Positions 1-5,037 of a stretch of DNA of 5,037 bases are shown here, one piece after another. Source of the stretch: Betaproteobacteria bacterium HGW-Betaproteobacteria-2 (GTDB lineage: Bacteria > Pseudomonadota > Gammaproteobacteria > Burkholderiales > Methylophilaceae); contig PHCM01000133.1 of the NCBI GenBank assembly GCA_002842255.1, positions 1 to 5,037 of the forward strand, read 5' to 3'. Both the position numbers and the translations under genes were made by a program. The notes beneath the pieces were generated by a model. The model saw nothing but the letters and a program-made list of their open reading frames with translations. It ran no database searches and was not told the DNA's origin. Within the stretch, counting starts at the first letter, position 1. Each line of letters starts with the position of its first letter.

Positions 1-695
1 AAGGCTTCCAGCTGCTGGCGGGCGTTGGCTTTTTGCGTCACGCGGTAACGGATGTTGGGCCGGTCAAAACTGGAGACGAACTGCTGCGCATCTTCCAGCG
101 CCAGCCGTTCGACGATCTCGGCGCGGGTTGGGGCATCCGCCGTGGCCGTCAAGGCGATGCGCGGTACTTGCGGAAAGCGTTCGTGCAGCGCAGTCAGCCC
201 GCGATATTCCGGGCGGAAATCATGCCCCCATTGCGAAACGCAGTGCGCCTCGTCAATGGCAAACAACGCAATGCCGGGACCGGAGGCGACCTGTTCCAGC
301 ATGGACAGAAAGCTGTTCATCAGCAGTCTTTCCGGAGCCACATAAAGAATATCCAGCTCGCCCTTGTGTATCTGGCTTAGCACGCCGCGCGCCGCCTCGG
401 CATCGAGGCTGGAGTTGAGAAACGCAGCCTTGACGCCAAGTTGCTGCAAGGCCTCGACCTGATCCTGCATCAGCGCGATCAGGGGTGAAACCACAATGCC
501 GACCCCGTCGCGCAGCAAGGCCGGAATCTGGTAACAAAGCGACTTGCCGCCGCCGGTCGGCATCAGCACCAGCGCATCGCCGCCTGCAGCAACATGCTCG
601 ACGATGGCCTGCTGTGCGCCGCGAAAGGCGGAGTAGCCGAACACCTCTTGCAGAATGTGATGGGCGGATTGGGCGGAGGCGGAGCTGGATGACAT
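1..695 (-). CDS. recQ: RecQ-family ATP-dependent DNA helicase, N-terminal part (cut by window edge)
   Basis: RecQ is a 3'-5' superfamily 2 DNA helicase acting in recombination and repair of stalled replication forks. Reading the minus strand from the ATG at 695-693 gives 231 residues before the window ends. Helicase motifs appear in family order: motif 0 around residues 19-32 (FGY..FR, conserved Gln28), Walker A MPTGGGKS at 45-52, motif Ia VVSPLIALMQDQV at 68-80, APERL at 120-124, the DEAH box at 148-151 followed by CVSQWGHDFRPEY, motif III ALTATAD at 181-187, and SSFDRPNIRY at 208-217. The family is usually about 600 residues, so the second RecA domain, RQC and HRDC regions lie outside the window. 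The start is well fixed: an in-frame TAA lies ten codons upstream with no other start codon between. No clear Shine-Dalgarno sequence is visible. Residues 2-11 are Ser/Ala-rich and probably disordered. The upstream gene on this strand is the DUF2784 gene, 149 bases away, so recQ may have its own promoter. Confidence 0.96.
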   Translation of the reverse strand, partial: MSSSSASAQSAHHILQEVFGYSAFRGAQQAIVEHVAAGGDALVLMPTGGGKSLCYQIPALLRDGVGIVVSPLIALMQDQVEALQQLGVKAAFLNSSLDAEAARGVLSQIHKGELDILYVAPERLLMNSFLSMLEQVASGPGIALFAIDEAHCVSQWGHDFRPEYRGLTALHERFPQVPRIALTATADAPTRAEIVERLALEDAQQFVSSFDRPNIRYRVTQKANARQQLEA

Positions 696-740
696 GGATT
701 TGCGTGCTTTGGGTTTTGATTCTTAGAGAGTCAATTGCAG

Positions 741-763
741 GGTTGAGCAAGGTCGCCTCAACC
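741..763. repeat. Small inverted repeat in the recQ leader region
   Basis: GGTTGAG (741-747) and CTCAACC (757-763) are perfect 7-bp inverted arms around a 9-base loop, within the 149-base gap between the DUF2784 gene and recQ. Neither strand has a T-run after it, so it does not look like an intrinsic terminator. It could be an operator or an mRNA leader hairpin; the sequence alone does not decide this. I see no convincing -35/-10 pair for recQ in this gap. Confidence 0.3.
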
Positions 764-844
764 GTAGGGCTGAAAAAGAATGTAAGAGTAACAGGAATGG
801 ACGCCTCTCTCACCTGTTAATCTCTAGCGAACTAAACGTAGATA

Positions 845-1246
845 TCAGCGTTTTTTGTTCGGCGGATAAATCCACCACAGCGCCAGAATCAACAAGCCGA
901 ACAGGGTGTAAGTGAGCACAAACATCCAAGGGGCAAAATCGTAAAACAAAAGCTGCTGCAGCCAGTACTCAATGAAGCTACCACTGTAGGTTTCCGCATC
1001 CGCGCGAATGCGCAGCCATCTTTCCAGATCGGTCAGCGGGCAGGTGATGTCCAGCCAGGTGCCGATCGCCACTGACAGCATGCCGGCCAAATGCACGAAC
1101 CGCAGCCAGAAATGGTTGACCCAGCGCCAGCCGCGCAGATTGCCGACGATGATAAAGACGGTGCCGAGAACGATGAAGATGACAACCCCGCTATGGAGGG
1201 CCAGCACCAGGTCTGCGAGTAGTTGATAGGGAAGGTTCGTGTCCAT
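845..1246 (-). CDS. DUF2784 family small inner-membrane protein
   Basis: A 133-residue integral membrane protein of unknown function. Three hydrophobic helices are visible at about residues 12-35, 47-66 and 107-128, ending in a basic tail (NKKR). Between helices 2 and 3 lie the signatures I associate with DUF2784: CPLTDLERWLR at 69-79 and YSGSFIEYWL at 87-96. The early motif LLADLVLALH (9-18) also fits. Its length is normal for the family, so it looks complete. The ATG at 1246-1244 is chosen because it begins just before the conserved ADLV..LH segment; no good Shine-Dalgarno precedes it. It starts 51 bases after the nuclease stop on the same strand, so the two genes may be co-transcribed, although the gap holds a fragment of a dispersed repeat. 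No biochemical role is known to me, and I infer none from the neighbours. Confidence 0.88.
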   Translation of the reverse strand: MDTNLPYQLLADLVLALHSGVVIFIVLGTVFIIVGNLRGWRWVNHFWLRFVHLAGMLSVAIGTWLDITCPLTDLERWLRIRADAETYSGSFIEYWLQQLLFYDFAPWMFVLTYTLFGLLILALWWIYPPNKKR

Positions 1247-1263
1247 GGTTTAATTCTGTACCA

Positions 1264-1293
1264 AATTCCCCTGCGCAGCCATTTAATGAGTGC
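1264..1293 (-). repeat. Solo terminus of the dispersed repeat seen complete at 4585-4727
   Basis: These 30 bases match 4694-4723 at 26 of 30 positions without gaps; the invariant core on the plus strand is AGCCATTTAAT. The following seven plus-strand bases align with three mismatches and both copies then read CCTA, which contains the TAG stop of a minus-strand gene (nuclease here, ychF in the other copy). Only one end of the element is present; the interior and the opposite terminus are missing. It fills most of the 51-base gap between the nuclease and DUF2784 genes. Confidence 0.7.
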
Positions 1294-1297
1294 CGCC

Positions 1298-1777
1298 CTA
1301 TTGTCGCCTTCTGAATTCCCAAGGCGGCAGCGGCTTCGTGTCAGCCCACAAGCCTAGCCGGTCGCGCCGGGCCAGATCCTCCGCCTGTGCGTAGGCGGCG
1401 CGGTCTTCCGGTTCGAGTTCCTCCTGATAAAAACGGTAAAACCACGCCATGCCACGTTTCACCTGTTCCAGCCCGACATCCATATCTTGCAGATAAACCT
1501 TGCCGACGATGCGGTCGTACTTGTCGCGTTTGTTGTAGCTGACGGTGACGTGTTTGCCGGCGATCAGCGCCGTCAGTGATTTCTTCGATTTGTTGCCGTA
1601 AGCCTGAAACCTCTCCGGCGCATCGATCGCTCCCAGCCTCACCTTGTGCTGCGTGTTGTCCGCCAGCACGATAATCGAATCGCCGTCAGAAACATGGACG
1701 ACCTTGCCGGCCAGCTCATCCGCCGGAACGCAGGCGGGCAGCAGGAGTAATAACAAAATAAGGTAACGGAATTTCAT
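1298..1777 (-). CDS. Exported thermonuclease-like protein (SNase domain)
   Basis: A predicted secreted or periplasmic phosphodiesterase of the staphylococcal nuclease (SNase/thermonuclease) family, which cleaves DNA and RNA with calcium in the characterised member. The frame is open upstream to 1861, but the ATG at 1777-1775 is preferred because it begins a classical signal peptide: MKFR, a leucine-rich core, then a stretch with Cys16 (LPAC) and VPA before Asp20. Cleavage could be by signal peptidase I after Ala19, or by signal peptidase II at Cys16, though Pro at -2 makes a poor lipobox. The 159-residue product carries all the catalytic positions: DGD at 31-33, Arg47, Asp52 and Glu55 (VRLGAIDAPE, 46-55), and Arg89 in KYDRIVGKV. 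The family's C-terminal signature is also there, with GMAWFYR at 109-115 and AEDLARRDRLGLW at 132-144. The family length is normal. No clear ribosome binding site or promoter is seen upstream. Confidence 0.93.
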   Translation of the reverse strand: MKFRYLILLLLLLPACVPADELAGKVVHVSDGDSIIVLADNTQHKVRLGAIDAPERFQAYGNKSKKSLTALIAGKHVTVSYNKRDKYDRIVGKVYLQDMDVGLEQVKRGMAWFYRFYQEELEPEDRAAYAQAEDLARRDRLGLWADTKPLPPWEFRRRQ

Positions 1778-1908
1778 GGTTCGATTGTGCCTGATTTCAG
1801 GGGTGTTTCTTTGATGATATTTAAGAGAGTAGGATAACCTCATCAGCCATTTGTAATTCACAGATGCTATTGGGGCTATTAAACAGAAGCTTGAGGTCGT
1901 TTAAATGA

Positions 1909-2043
1909 CTCCGACCATATTTCGCGCATGTGTACTACTACGATGAATCTGATAGCGATATGGAAGTGGAAATTGATGAAAGCAAGCTAATTGAGGTTCC
2001 GCCTGAAATTGTCTGTCAAAAAAGTTTTGGTTTGAGAAATTAG
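1909..2043 (+). pseudogene. Possible remnant of a gene 3' end (orphan coding-like frame)
   Basis: An open frame of 44 codons plus TAG, without an ATG near its beginning; it opens right after a TGA at 1906-1908 and has one GTG at 1930. The translation has protein-like composition: an aromatic start (YFAHVYYYDE), an acidic middle (SDSDMEVEIDESKLIEV) and the end PPEIVCQKSFGLRN. In another frame, 1857-1904 reads FTDAIGAIKQKLEVV before a TAA, so a +1 frameshift could join two pieces of one decayed gene. I do not recognise the family. It may equally be chance: AT-rich DNA of this length often leaves a short frame open. There is no ribosome binding site. Confidence 0.22.
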
Positions 2044-2165
2044 AAAAATTGTACTTTAGATTTTATGTAACCGTTTGCAGTAGGAGTTTCAGGCTAAATA
2101 AATATCAAGTCTAGATGTTGGTAAATAAATGCTATTGAAAAGAATTTCGTCTGGTAAGTTAAAAC

Positions 2166-2174
2166 GGGAGGGGG
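2166..2174 (+). promoter_or_regulatory. Strong Shine-Dalgarno for the KAP NTPase gene
   Basis: GGGAGGGGG precedes two in-frame ATG codons, at 2176 and 2182. Counted from the GGAGG core (2167-2171) the spacers are 4 and 10 bases, so either codon could be used; the first was taken, and the choice changes the protein by only two residues. The purine stretch is the best ribosome binding site in the window, and it contrasts with the weak or absent sites of the minus-strand genes. Confidence 0.7.
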
Positions 2175-2175
2175 A

Positions 2176-4326
2176 ATGACAATGAAATTGAATCAGCAAC
2201 CAGTCGAACTTGGCTTTGATCGGCCATTATCTTCTAACAATGCGCTTGTTGACGACAAGCTCGGGCGTAAAAGTTTTGCTCAAGCTGCAGTCAATGCTTT
2301 AGGTCGGGTTGGTTCTACTGATGGATTTGTTCTGTCTATTGAAGGGGCATGGGGTAGTGGCAAAACATCGACTCTTGCAATGATGCAAGCGTTGCTTGAA
2401 GCCCAGCATCAGGCACCTATCATTGTCCACTTTAATCCTTGGTTAGTTGGTGACCGAGATGCACTGCTAAGGCATTTCTTGTCAAAAATTACTTCTGAAA
2501 TCAAGGTGACAGATCACGCCGAGGATGGCAAAAAATTGGCTCGTGAGCTCAAGTCATACGCTAAGGTTTTTGACATCATTAAGTTTGTGCCTGGCGCTGA
2601 ACCTTGGGCAACATTGGTCAAAACTGTCATGGAAGCAAGTGGCGATGCAGCAGGTTCAGTTGCGGACTATAAAACTCCTGATATTGAAGCCAAAAAGGGC
2701 AAGGTTGAAAAGGCGCTGAGGAATTATAAGCGTCCAATCATGGTTTTTATAGACGACATAGACCGCCTTTTCCCGACAGAGGTGTTTGAAATGGTACGCA
2801 TCATCAAAGCTGTCGGCGACCTTCCAAATGTAGGCTATATTTTGGCTTGGGATCCTACCTACGTAATTAATGCACTTGATTCGGCAAATGTTCCTCATGC
2901 AGCACACTACTTAGACAAAATTGTTCAAGTGCGATTACCGCTACCTTCCATTAGCTTCGAAGCTCGCGGTAATTTGATTAATGAAGCTCTGTTACGGCTG
3001 CACCCAGACGCAAGTTTTCCCCATTTCCCTAATGGAGAGGAACGATTACAGAGGCTCTACTTCTCTGGCTTGCGAGAGATGTTCGAACAACCACGAGATT
3101 TTGCGCGAGTTTTTAATACAATTGCGGTTCTTGAGCCTGCTCTGCGTGGGGAAGTTGTTTTGGCCGATATCATTGGGTTCGCTGCCATCATGGTGAAGGC
3201 GCCATTAGTTTATGAGCTTTTAATCAAAGAACCTCGCTGGTTCGTCGGTGCACTCCCTAGCGACCATGGTTTTGTAAAGAGTGAGGATATTCTCAAAGAT
3301 GGTGCAATAGAACGCGAAGTGGTCTTTAACAAGTGCAGCAATCCTAATGCAGTAAGGAAACTGGTGCATCAATTATTTCCTTTGACTGCGGATTCAAAAA
3401 GTTTTGTGATTGATCGGATATTAGATTTTGAAGGGCATATTGCTGCACCTTCCCGACTCCTTGTTGCGTTACAACTCCATACCAGTGGCGAAGATGTCAG
3501 TTTTGTCTTGGCGAGACGTTACATGATGCACGCTGATCAAAGAGATGAAATTACAAAACAGCTGACGCAAAACAACTGCATTAATTTTGTGGAATGTTTA
3601 GGAGATATCGCTGAATCAACTGGTGCAAGTGGAATTGAGGATATCGAACAGTTATGTGTGGACATAGGCCGTATGATAGATACTGAGCCATTCATTATGA
3701 ATTCCAAGAACCGTGCTGGATTTTTTAATTTACCTGCCGAAGATGTGGCTTTTCGAGCAATATGTTCCTTAATTAGGGCTGCAGCGCCGTCCAGTGGCTC
3801 AGCGATTGCTGAACGTATCATCAAAGAGCCTAGGGCACTTACAGTTGCCATGGAGATTTTTACTAACAGCTTTTTAAGAGACAATAGCAATCATGAACAT
3901 GTCTTATGTTTAGCAGACTCCAAACGCCGGCTCACGGCAGTGTTGGCAAAGAATGTATTAGATGCTGTAAATTCGGGACGGCTGCTATCGTTACCTAATC
4001 CAGGATTTTTACTTTGGGGCCTTAGTAAAGTGGCAAAGGAAAAGTGTCCAAGGATATTTGAAGCACTAAGATTGGTTGATTCAACACTCGATGAGTTTGC
4101 GGTTGCTATTCTAAAAACTAGCTTCGACTCGACAAAAGGCCAACGATACTCTTTACCAAATGATCGCTCCAAGATTGAGGCCTATTGCCCGCTCGATAAA
4201 TTAAAAGAACATGCAGAAATACGACTAGCTGATAATGCATTAGAACTTCCAGCACTTGCTGCATGGCGTTCAGTTGTTGAAGAGAAGAGCTTCTACGGAG
4301 TCGACGGGTCGCTTGCAAGAGGCTAA
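2176..4326 (+). CDS. KAP family P-loop NTPase, solitary; candidate defence gene
   Basis: A 716-residue predicted cytosolic ATPase of the KAP family within the STAND-like P-loop NTPases. Seen directly: Walker A GAWGSGKT at 57-64; the KAP hallmark HFNPW at 85-89; Walker B with paired acids in PIMVFIDDIDRL at 187-198 (Asp193, Asp194); ILAWDPTYV at 222-230, a sensor-like segment; YLDKIVQVRLPLP at 245-257; and QPRDFARVFN at 305-314, matching the family's conserved xPRD...RxxN helix. Many KAP proteins carry transmembrane helices between Walker A and B; the segment here (about 110-180) is not hydrophobic enough, so it is probably soluble. Residues about 365-716 look alpha-helical with no domain I recognise. 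The gene is alone, on the opposite strand from all neighbours, ends 50 bases before a bidirectional terminator, and uses TTA, ATA and AGA codons more freely than the flanking genes, which suggests transfer. PifA of plasmid F (T7 exclusion) and QatA are KAP proteins with defence roles; the same role here is inference. The product could instead have another signalling function. Confidence 0.9.
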   Translation: MTMKLNQQPVELGFDRPLSSNNALVDDKLGRKSFAQAAVNALGRVGSTDGFVLSIEGAWGSGKTSTLAMMQALLEAQHQAPIIVHFNPWLVGDRDALLRHFLSKITSEIKVTDHAEDGKKLARELKSYAKVFDIIKFVPGAEPWATLVKTVMEASGDAAGSVADYKTPDIEAKKGKVEKALRNYKRPIMVFIDDIDRLFPTEVFEMVRIIKAVGDLPNVGYILAWDPTYVINALDSANVPHAAHYLDKIVQVRLPLPSISFEARGNLINEALLRLHPDASFPHFPNGEERLQRLYFSGLREMFEQPRDFARVFNTIAVLEPALRGEVVLADIIGFAAIMVKAPLVYELLIKEPRWFVGALPSDHGFVKSEDILKDGAIEREVVFNKCSNPNAVRKLVHQLFPLTADSKSFVIDRILDFEGHIAAPSRLLVALQLHTSGEDVSFVLARRYMMHADQRDEITKQLTQNNCINFVECLGDIAESTGASGIEDIEQLCVDIGRMIDTEPFIMNSKNRAGFFNLPAEDVAFRAICSLIRAAAPSSGSAIAERIIKEPRALTVAMEIFTNSFLRDNSNHEHVLCLADSKRRLTAVLAKNVLDAVNSGRLLSLPNPGFLLWGLSKVAKEKCPRIFEALRLVDSTLDEFAVAILKTSFDSTKGQRYSLPNDRSKIEAYCPLDKLKEHAEIRLADNALELPALAAWRSVVEEKSFYGVDGSLARG

Positions 4327-4376
4327 AACAAAACAAGGGCGGAGTGAGCTAACCCTGTCTCCTAGGCTGCTAAATG

Positions 4377-4407
4377 AAAAAGGCCTCCAGAATCTGGAGG
4401 CCTTTTT
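4377..4407. terminator. Perfect bidirectional intrinsic terminator
   Basis: Arms AAAAAGGCCTCCAG (4377-4390) and CTGGAGGCCTTTTT (4394-4407) are perfectly complementary over 14 bp around a 3-base loop. The nine inner pairs are mostly GC. Each strand ends the stem with five T residues, so it can stop transcription both ways: the KAP NTPase transcript from the left (50 bases after its stop) and the tRNA-Met transcript from the right (two bases beyond the encoded CCA). Confidence 0.93.
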
Positions 4408-4409
4408 GA

Positions 4410-4486
4410 TGGTGGTGATGGGGGGACTTGAACCCTCGACCTACGGATTATGAATCCGTCGCTCTAACCAGCTGAGCTACATCACC
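4410..4486 (-). tRNA. Elongator tRNA-Met, anticodon CAU, CCA encoded
   Basis: The minus strand folds as a complete 77-nt tRNA. Acceptor GGTGATG pairs with CATCACC, followed by discriminator A and an encoded CCA. The D arm is GCTC/GAGC with GG in its loop. The anticodon stem ACGGA/TCCGT encloses TTCATAA, giving CAU. The variable loop has five bases and the T loop is TTCAAGT. It is not the initiator: position 1 pairs normally and the anticodon stem lacks the three G:C pairs. It is less likely the lysidine-modified tRNA-Ile2, because the C4:G69 and C5:G68 pairs used by TilS in E. coli are absent. The T stem has one A:C mismatch (second pair, positions 50:64). It is monocistronic, with its own promoter and terminator, downstream of ychF on the same strand. 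Confidence 0.95.
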
Positions 4487-4517
4487 GGGTGAAATCGGTA
4501 TTTCTACGAAGCCCGCT

Positions 4518-4546
4518 ATTTTAGTTTTTCACGGGCTTTAAGTCAA
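4518..4546 (-). promoter_or_regulatory. Sigma70-type promoter for tRNA-Met with GC-rich discriminator
   Basis: Read on the minus strand, TTGACT (4546-4541) is followed after exactly 17 bases by TAAAAT (4523-4518), each one base from consensus. The next bases are AGCGGGC, a GC-rich discriminator typical of stable RNA promoters under stringent control. Transcription would start near 4511, giving a leader of about 25 bases before the mature 5' end at 4486. Arms AAGCCCG (4509-4515) and CGGGCTT (4532-4538) are complementary, so an inverted repeat brackets the -10 box. Confidence 0.8.
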
Positions 4547-4582
4547 AGCCAAAAACCGATTTTTTTGGTCTTGGATTGGCTT
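4546..4582 (-). other. Inverted repeat, possible weak ychF terminator
   Basis: AAGCCAA (4546-4552) and TTGGCTT (4576-4582) are perfect inverted arms. An alternative nested pair is CCAAAAA (4549-4555) with TTTTTGG (4562-4568). On the minus strand the structure ends in a T-rich stretch and lies between ychF and the tRNA promoter, so it may reduce read-through. The stem is AT-rich and the T-run falls inside it rather than after it, which makes a true intrinsic terminator doubtful. Confidence 0.3.
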
Positions 4583-4584
4583 GA

Positions 4585-4727
4585 GAAAGCACTGAGTAGA
4601 TGAGCGAGCGGGATGAAGTATAAGGCGCACGGCACGCAGCAATCGAGACAGTATGAGGTATACGGCGAGGTTGCGAGTACCGCGCAACGTAGTAATTCGC
4701 CCGCGTAGCCATTTAATCAGTGCTTTC
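4585..4727. repeat. MITE-like palindromic intergenic repeat, apparently complete
   Basis: The two ends, each read inward, begin with the same 11 bases GAAAGCACTGA, continue as (G/T)TA(G/A)ATG, and share GCGGG at 19-23 bases in, followed by a GAA a few bases further on: terminal inverted repeats of about 28 bp with scattered differences. The inner parts also pair imperfectly (GCGCACGGCAC on one side against GCGCGGTACTCG on the other), around a centre near 4656 with GTATAC at 4658-4663. A local hairpin GTTGCG/CGCAAC lies at 4670-4688. The 143-bp length, inverted ends and absence of a credible gene fit a miniature inverted-repeat element. No clear target duplication is visible. It begins directly after the ychF stop codon, and a fragment of one end recurs at 1264-1293. 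Open frames through it look spurious. Confidence 0.68.
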
Positions 4728-5037
4728 CTATACGTTGAAGAGGAAATGCATCACATCGCCATCATGCACGACGTAAGCCTTGCCTTCGACGCGCATCTTG
4801 CCGGCTTCCTTGGCGCCTTGTTCACCTTTGTATTTGACGAAGTCGTCATAGGCGATGACTTCGGCACGGATGAAGCCGCGTTCGAAATCGGTGTGGATGA
4901 CGCCGGCGGCTTGCGGTGCGGTGGAGCCGTGGTGGATAGTCCAGGCACGCACTTCCTTCACACCTGCGGTGAAGTAGGTTTCCAGCCCCAGCAGTTTGTA
5001 GGCGGCGCGGATGACGCGATCCAGACCGGCTTCGGTC
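4728..5037 (-). CDS. ychF: Redox-regulated ATPase/ribosome-binding YchF, C-terminal part (cut by window edge)
   Basis: YchF (OLA1 family) is a universally conserved Obg-related P-loop NTPase that prefers ATP and binds ribosomes. The visible 102 residues are the C-terminal TGS-domain region and match the family almost throughout: [52 protein letters not shown] and the closing [12 protein letters not shown]. coli ends HFRFNV, so Leu replaces Arg here. The stop TAG at 4730-4728 falls exactly where the family ends, so this terminus is intact. The full protein is about 363 residues; the GTPase-fold domain and start lie beyond the right edge. The frame runs to the window end, and the GTG at 4961 is an internal valine, not a start. 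Immediately after the stop comes a palindromic repeat, then the tRNA-Met promoter. Confidence 0.96.
   Translation of the reverse strand, partial: TEAGLDRVIRAAYKLLGLETYFTAGVKEVRAWTIHHGSTAPQAAGVIHTDFERGFIRAEVIAYDDFVKYKGEQGAKEAGKMRVEGKAYVVHDGDVMHFLFNV

Larger units (their letters stand above)
1778..2175. other. 398-base AT-rich divergent intergenic region
   Basis: This gap separates the minus-strand nuclease from the plus-strand KAP NTPase gene and must hold promoters for both. Visible items are: CCTGA-tt-TCAGG (1790-1801), a short palindrome 13-24 bases upstream of the nuclease ATG; a near-palindrome GTCGTTTAAATGAC (1896-1909) inside a wider GGTCG/CGACC pair (1895-1899, 1912-1916); an orphan open frame (1909-2043); and a direct repeat TAAATAAAT at 2095-2103 and 2122-2130. 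I tested several -35/-10 combinations for both genes and found none convincing. Composition becomes clearly AT-rich from roughly 1860 rightward. Confidence 0.5.

Noticed and set aside
253..813. 186-codon minus-strand frame overlapping recQ
   Set aside because: Arg/Ala-rich out-of-frame shadow of recQ; the true recQ frame carries every helicase motif.
1778..1861. Upstream 28-codon extension of the nuclease
   Set aside because: The extension would bury the signal peptide inside the protein; the ATG at 1777 gives a normal export signal and family length.
2049..2104. Promoter for the KAP gene (TTGTAC or TTGCAG with AT-rich -10 candidates)
   Set aside because: No pair combined acceptable hexamers with a 16-18 base spacer.
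2095..2130. TAAATAAAT direct repeat as part of a CRISPR-like or iteron array
   Set aside because: Only two 9-base copies in AT-rich DNA; too few and too simple.
1861..2175. Left attachment site duplicating the tRNA-Met 3' end
   Set aside because: I looked for a second copy of the T-arm/acceptor sequence near the left edge of the AT-rich insert and found none; no integrase gene is present either.
2656..2907. Minus-strand and other-frame short ORFs inside the KAP gene
   Set aside because: They overlap the conserved Walker B coding region in other frames and have no start signals or recognisable content.
4521..4712. 63-codon minus-strand frame through the palindromic repeat
   Set aside because: It crosses the repeat, the inverted repeat and the tRNA promoter, and has no ribosome binding site; frames of this kind arise from the repeat itself.

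Overview
The window looks like a betaproteobacterial chromosome, perhaps from the Nitrosomonadales/Methylophilales side. This is inferred from protein similarity recalled from memory and from the moderately GC-rich, CTG/CGC-biased codons of the flanking genes; I cannot name a genus. Core genes flank a visibly AT-richer insert holding one large NTPase gene.

Layout from left to right. Positions 1-695, minus strand: 5' part of recQ (DNA helicase), cut by the window edge. 845-1246, minus: a small three-helix membrane protein of the DUF2784 family. 1298-1777, minus: an exported staphylococcal-nuclease-like protein with all catalytic residues. 1778-2175: a 398-base AT-rich gap with a short orphan coding-like frame (1909-2043) and a strong ribosome binding site. 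2176-4326, plus: a 716-residue soluble KAP-family P-loop NTPase with different codon habits from its neighbours. 4377-4407: a perfect bidirectional terminator. 4410-4486, minus: elongator tRNA-Met(CAU) with encoded CCA, and its own strong promoter at 4518-4546. 4585-4727: a 143-bp imperfect palindromic, MITE-like repeat. 4728-5037, minus: 3' end of ychF, cut by the window edge.

Everything except the NTPase gene is on the minus strand, so the background order in transcription is ychF, tRNA-Met, nuclease, DUF2784 and recQ. The NTPase gene lies against this order between the nuclease promoter side and the tRNA terminator. Solitary KAP NTPases include the F-plasmid phage-exclusion protein PifA, which is similar in length, so this gene is the best candidate here for an accessory, possibly anti-phage, function. 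That is inference from family and context.

The second unusual item is a dispersed repeat. A complete copy starts right after the ychF stop codon, and a 30-bp piece of the same terminus (26/30 identical) sits just after the nuclease stop codon at 1264-1293.
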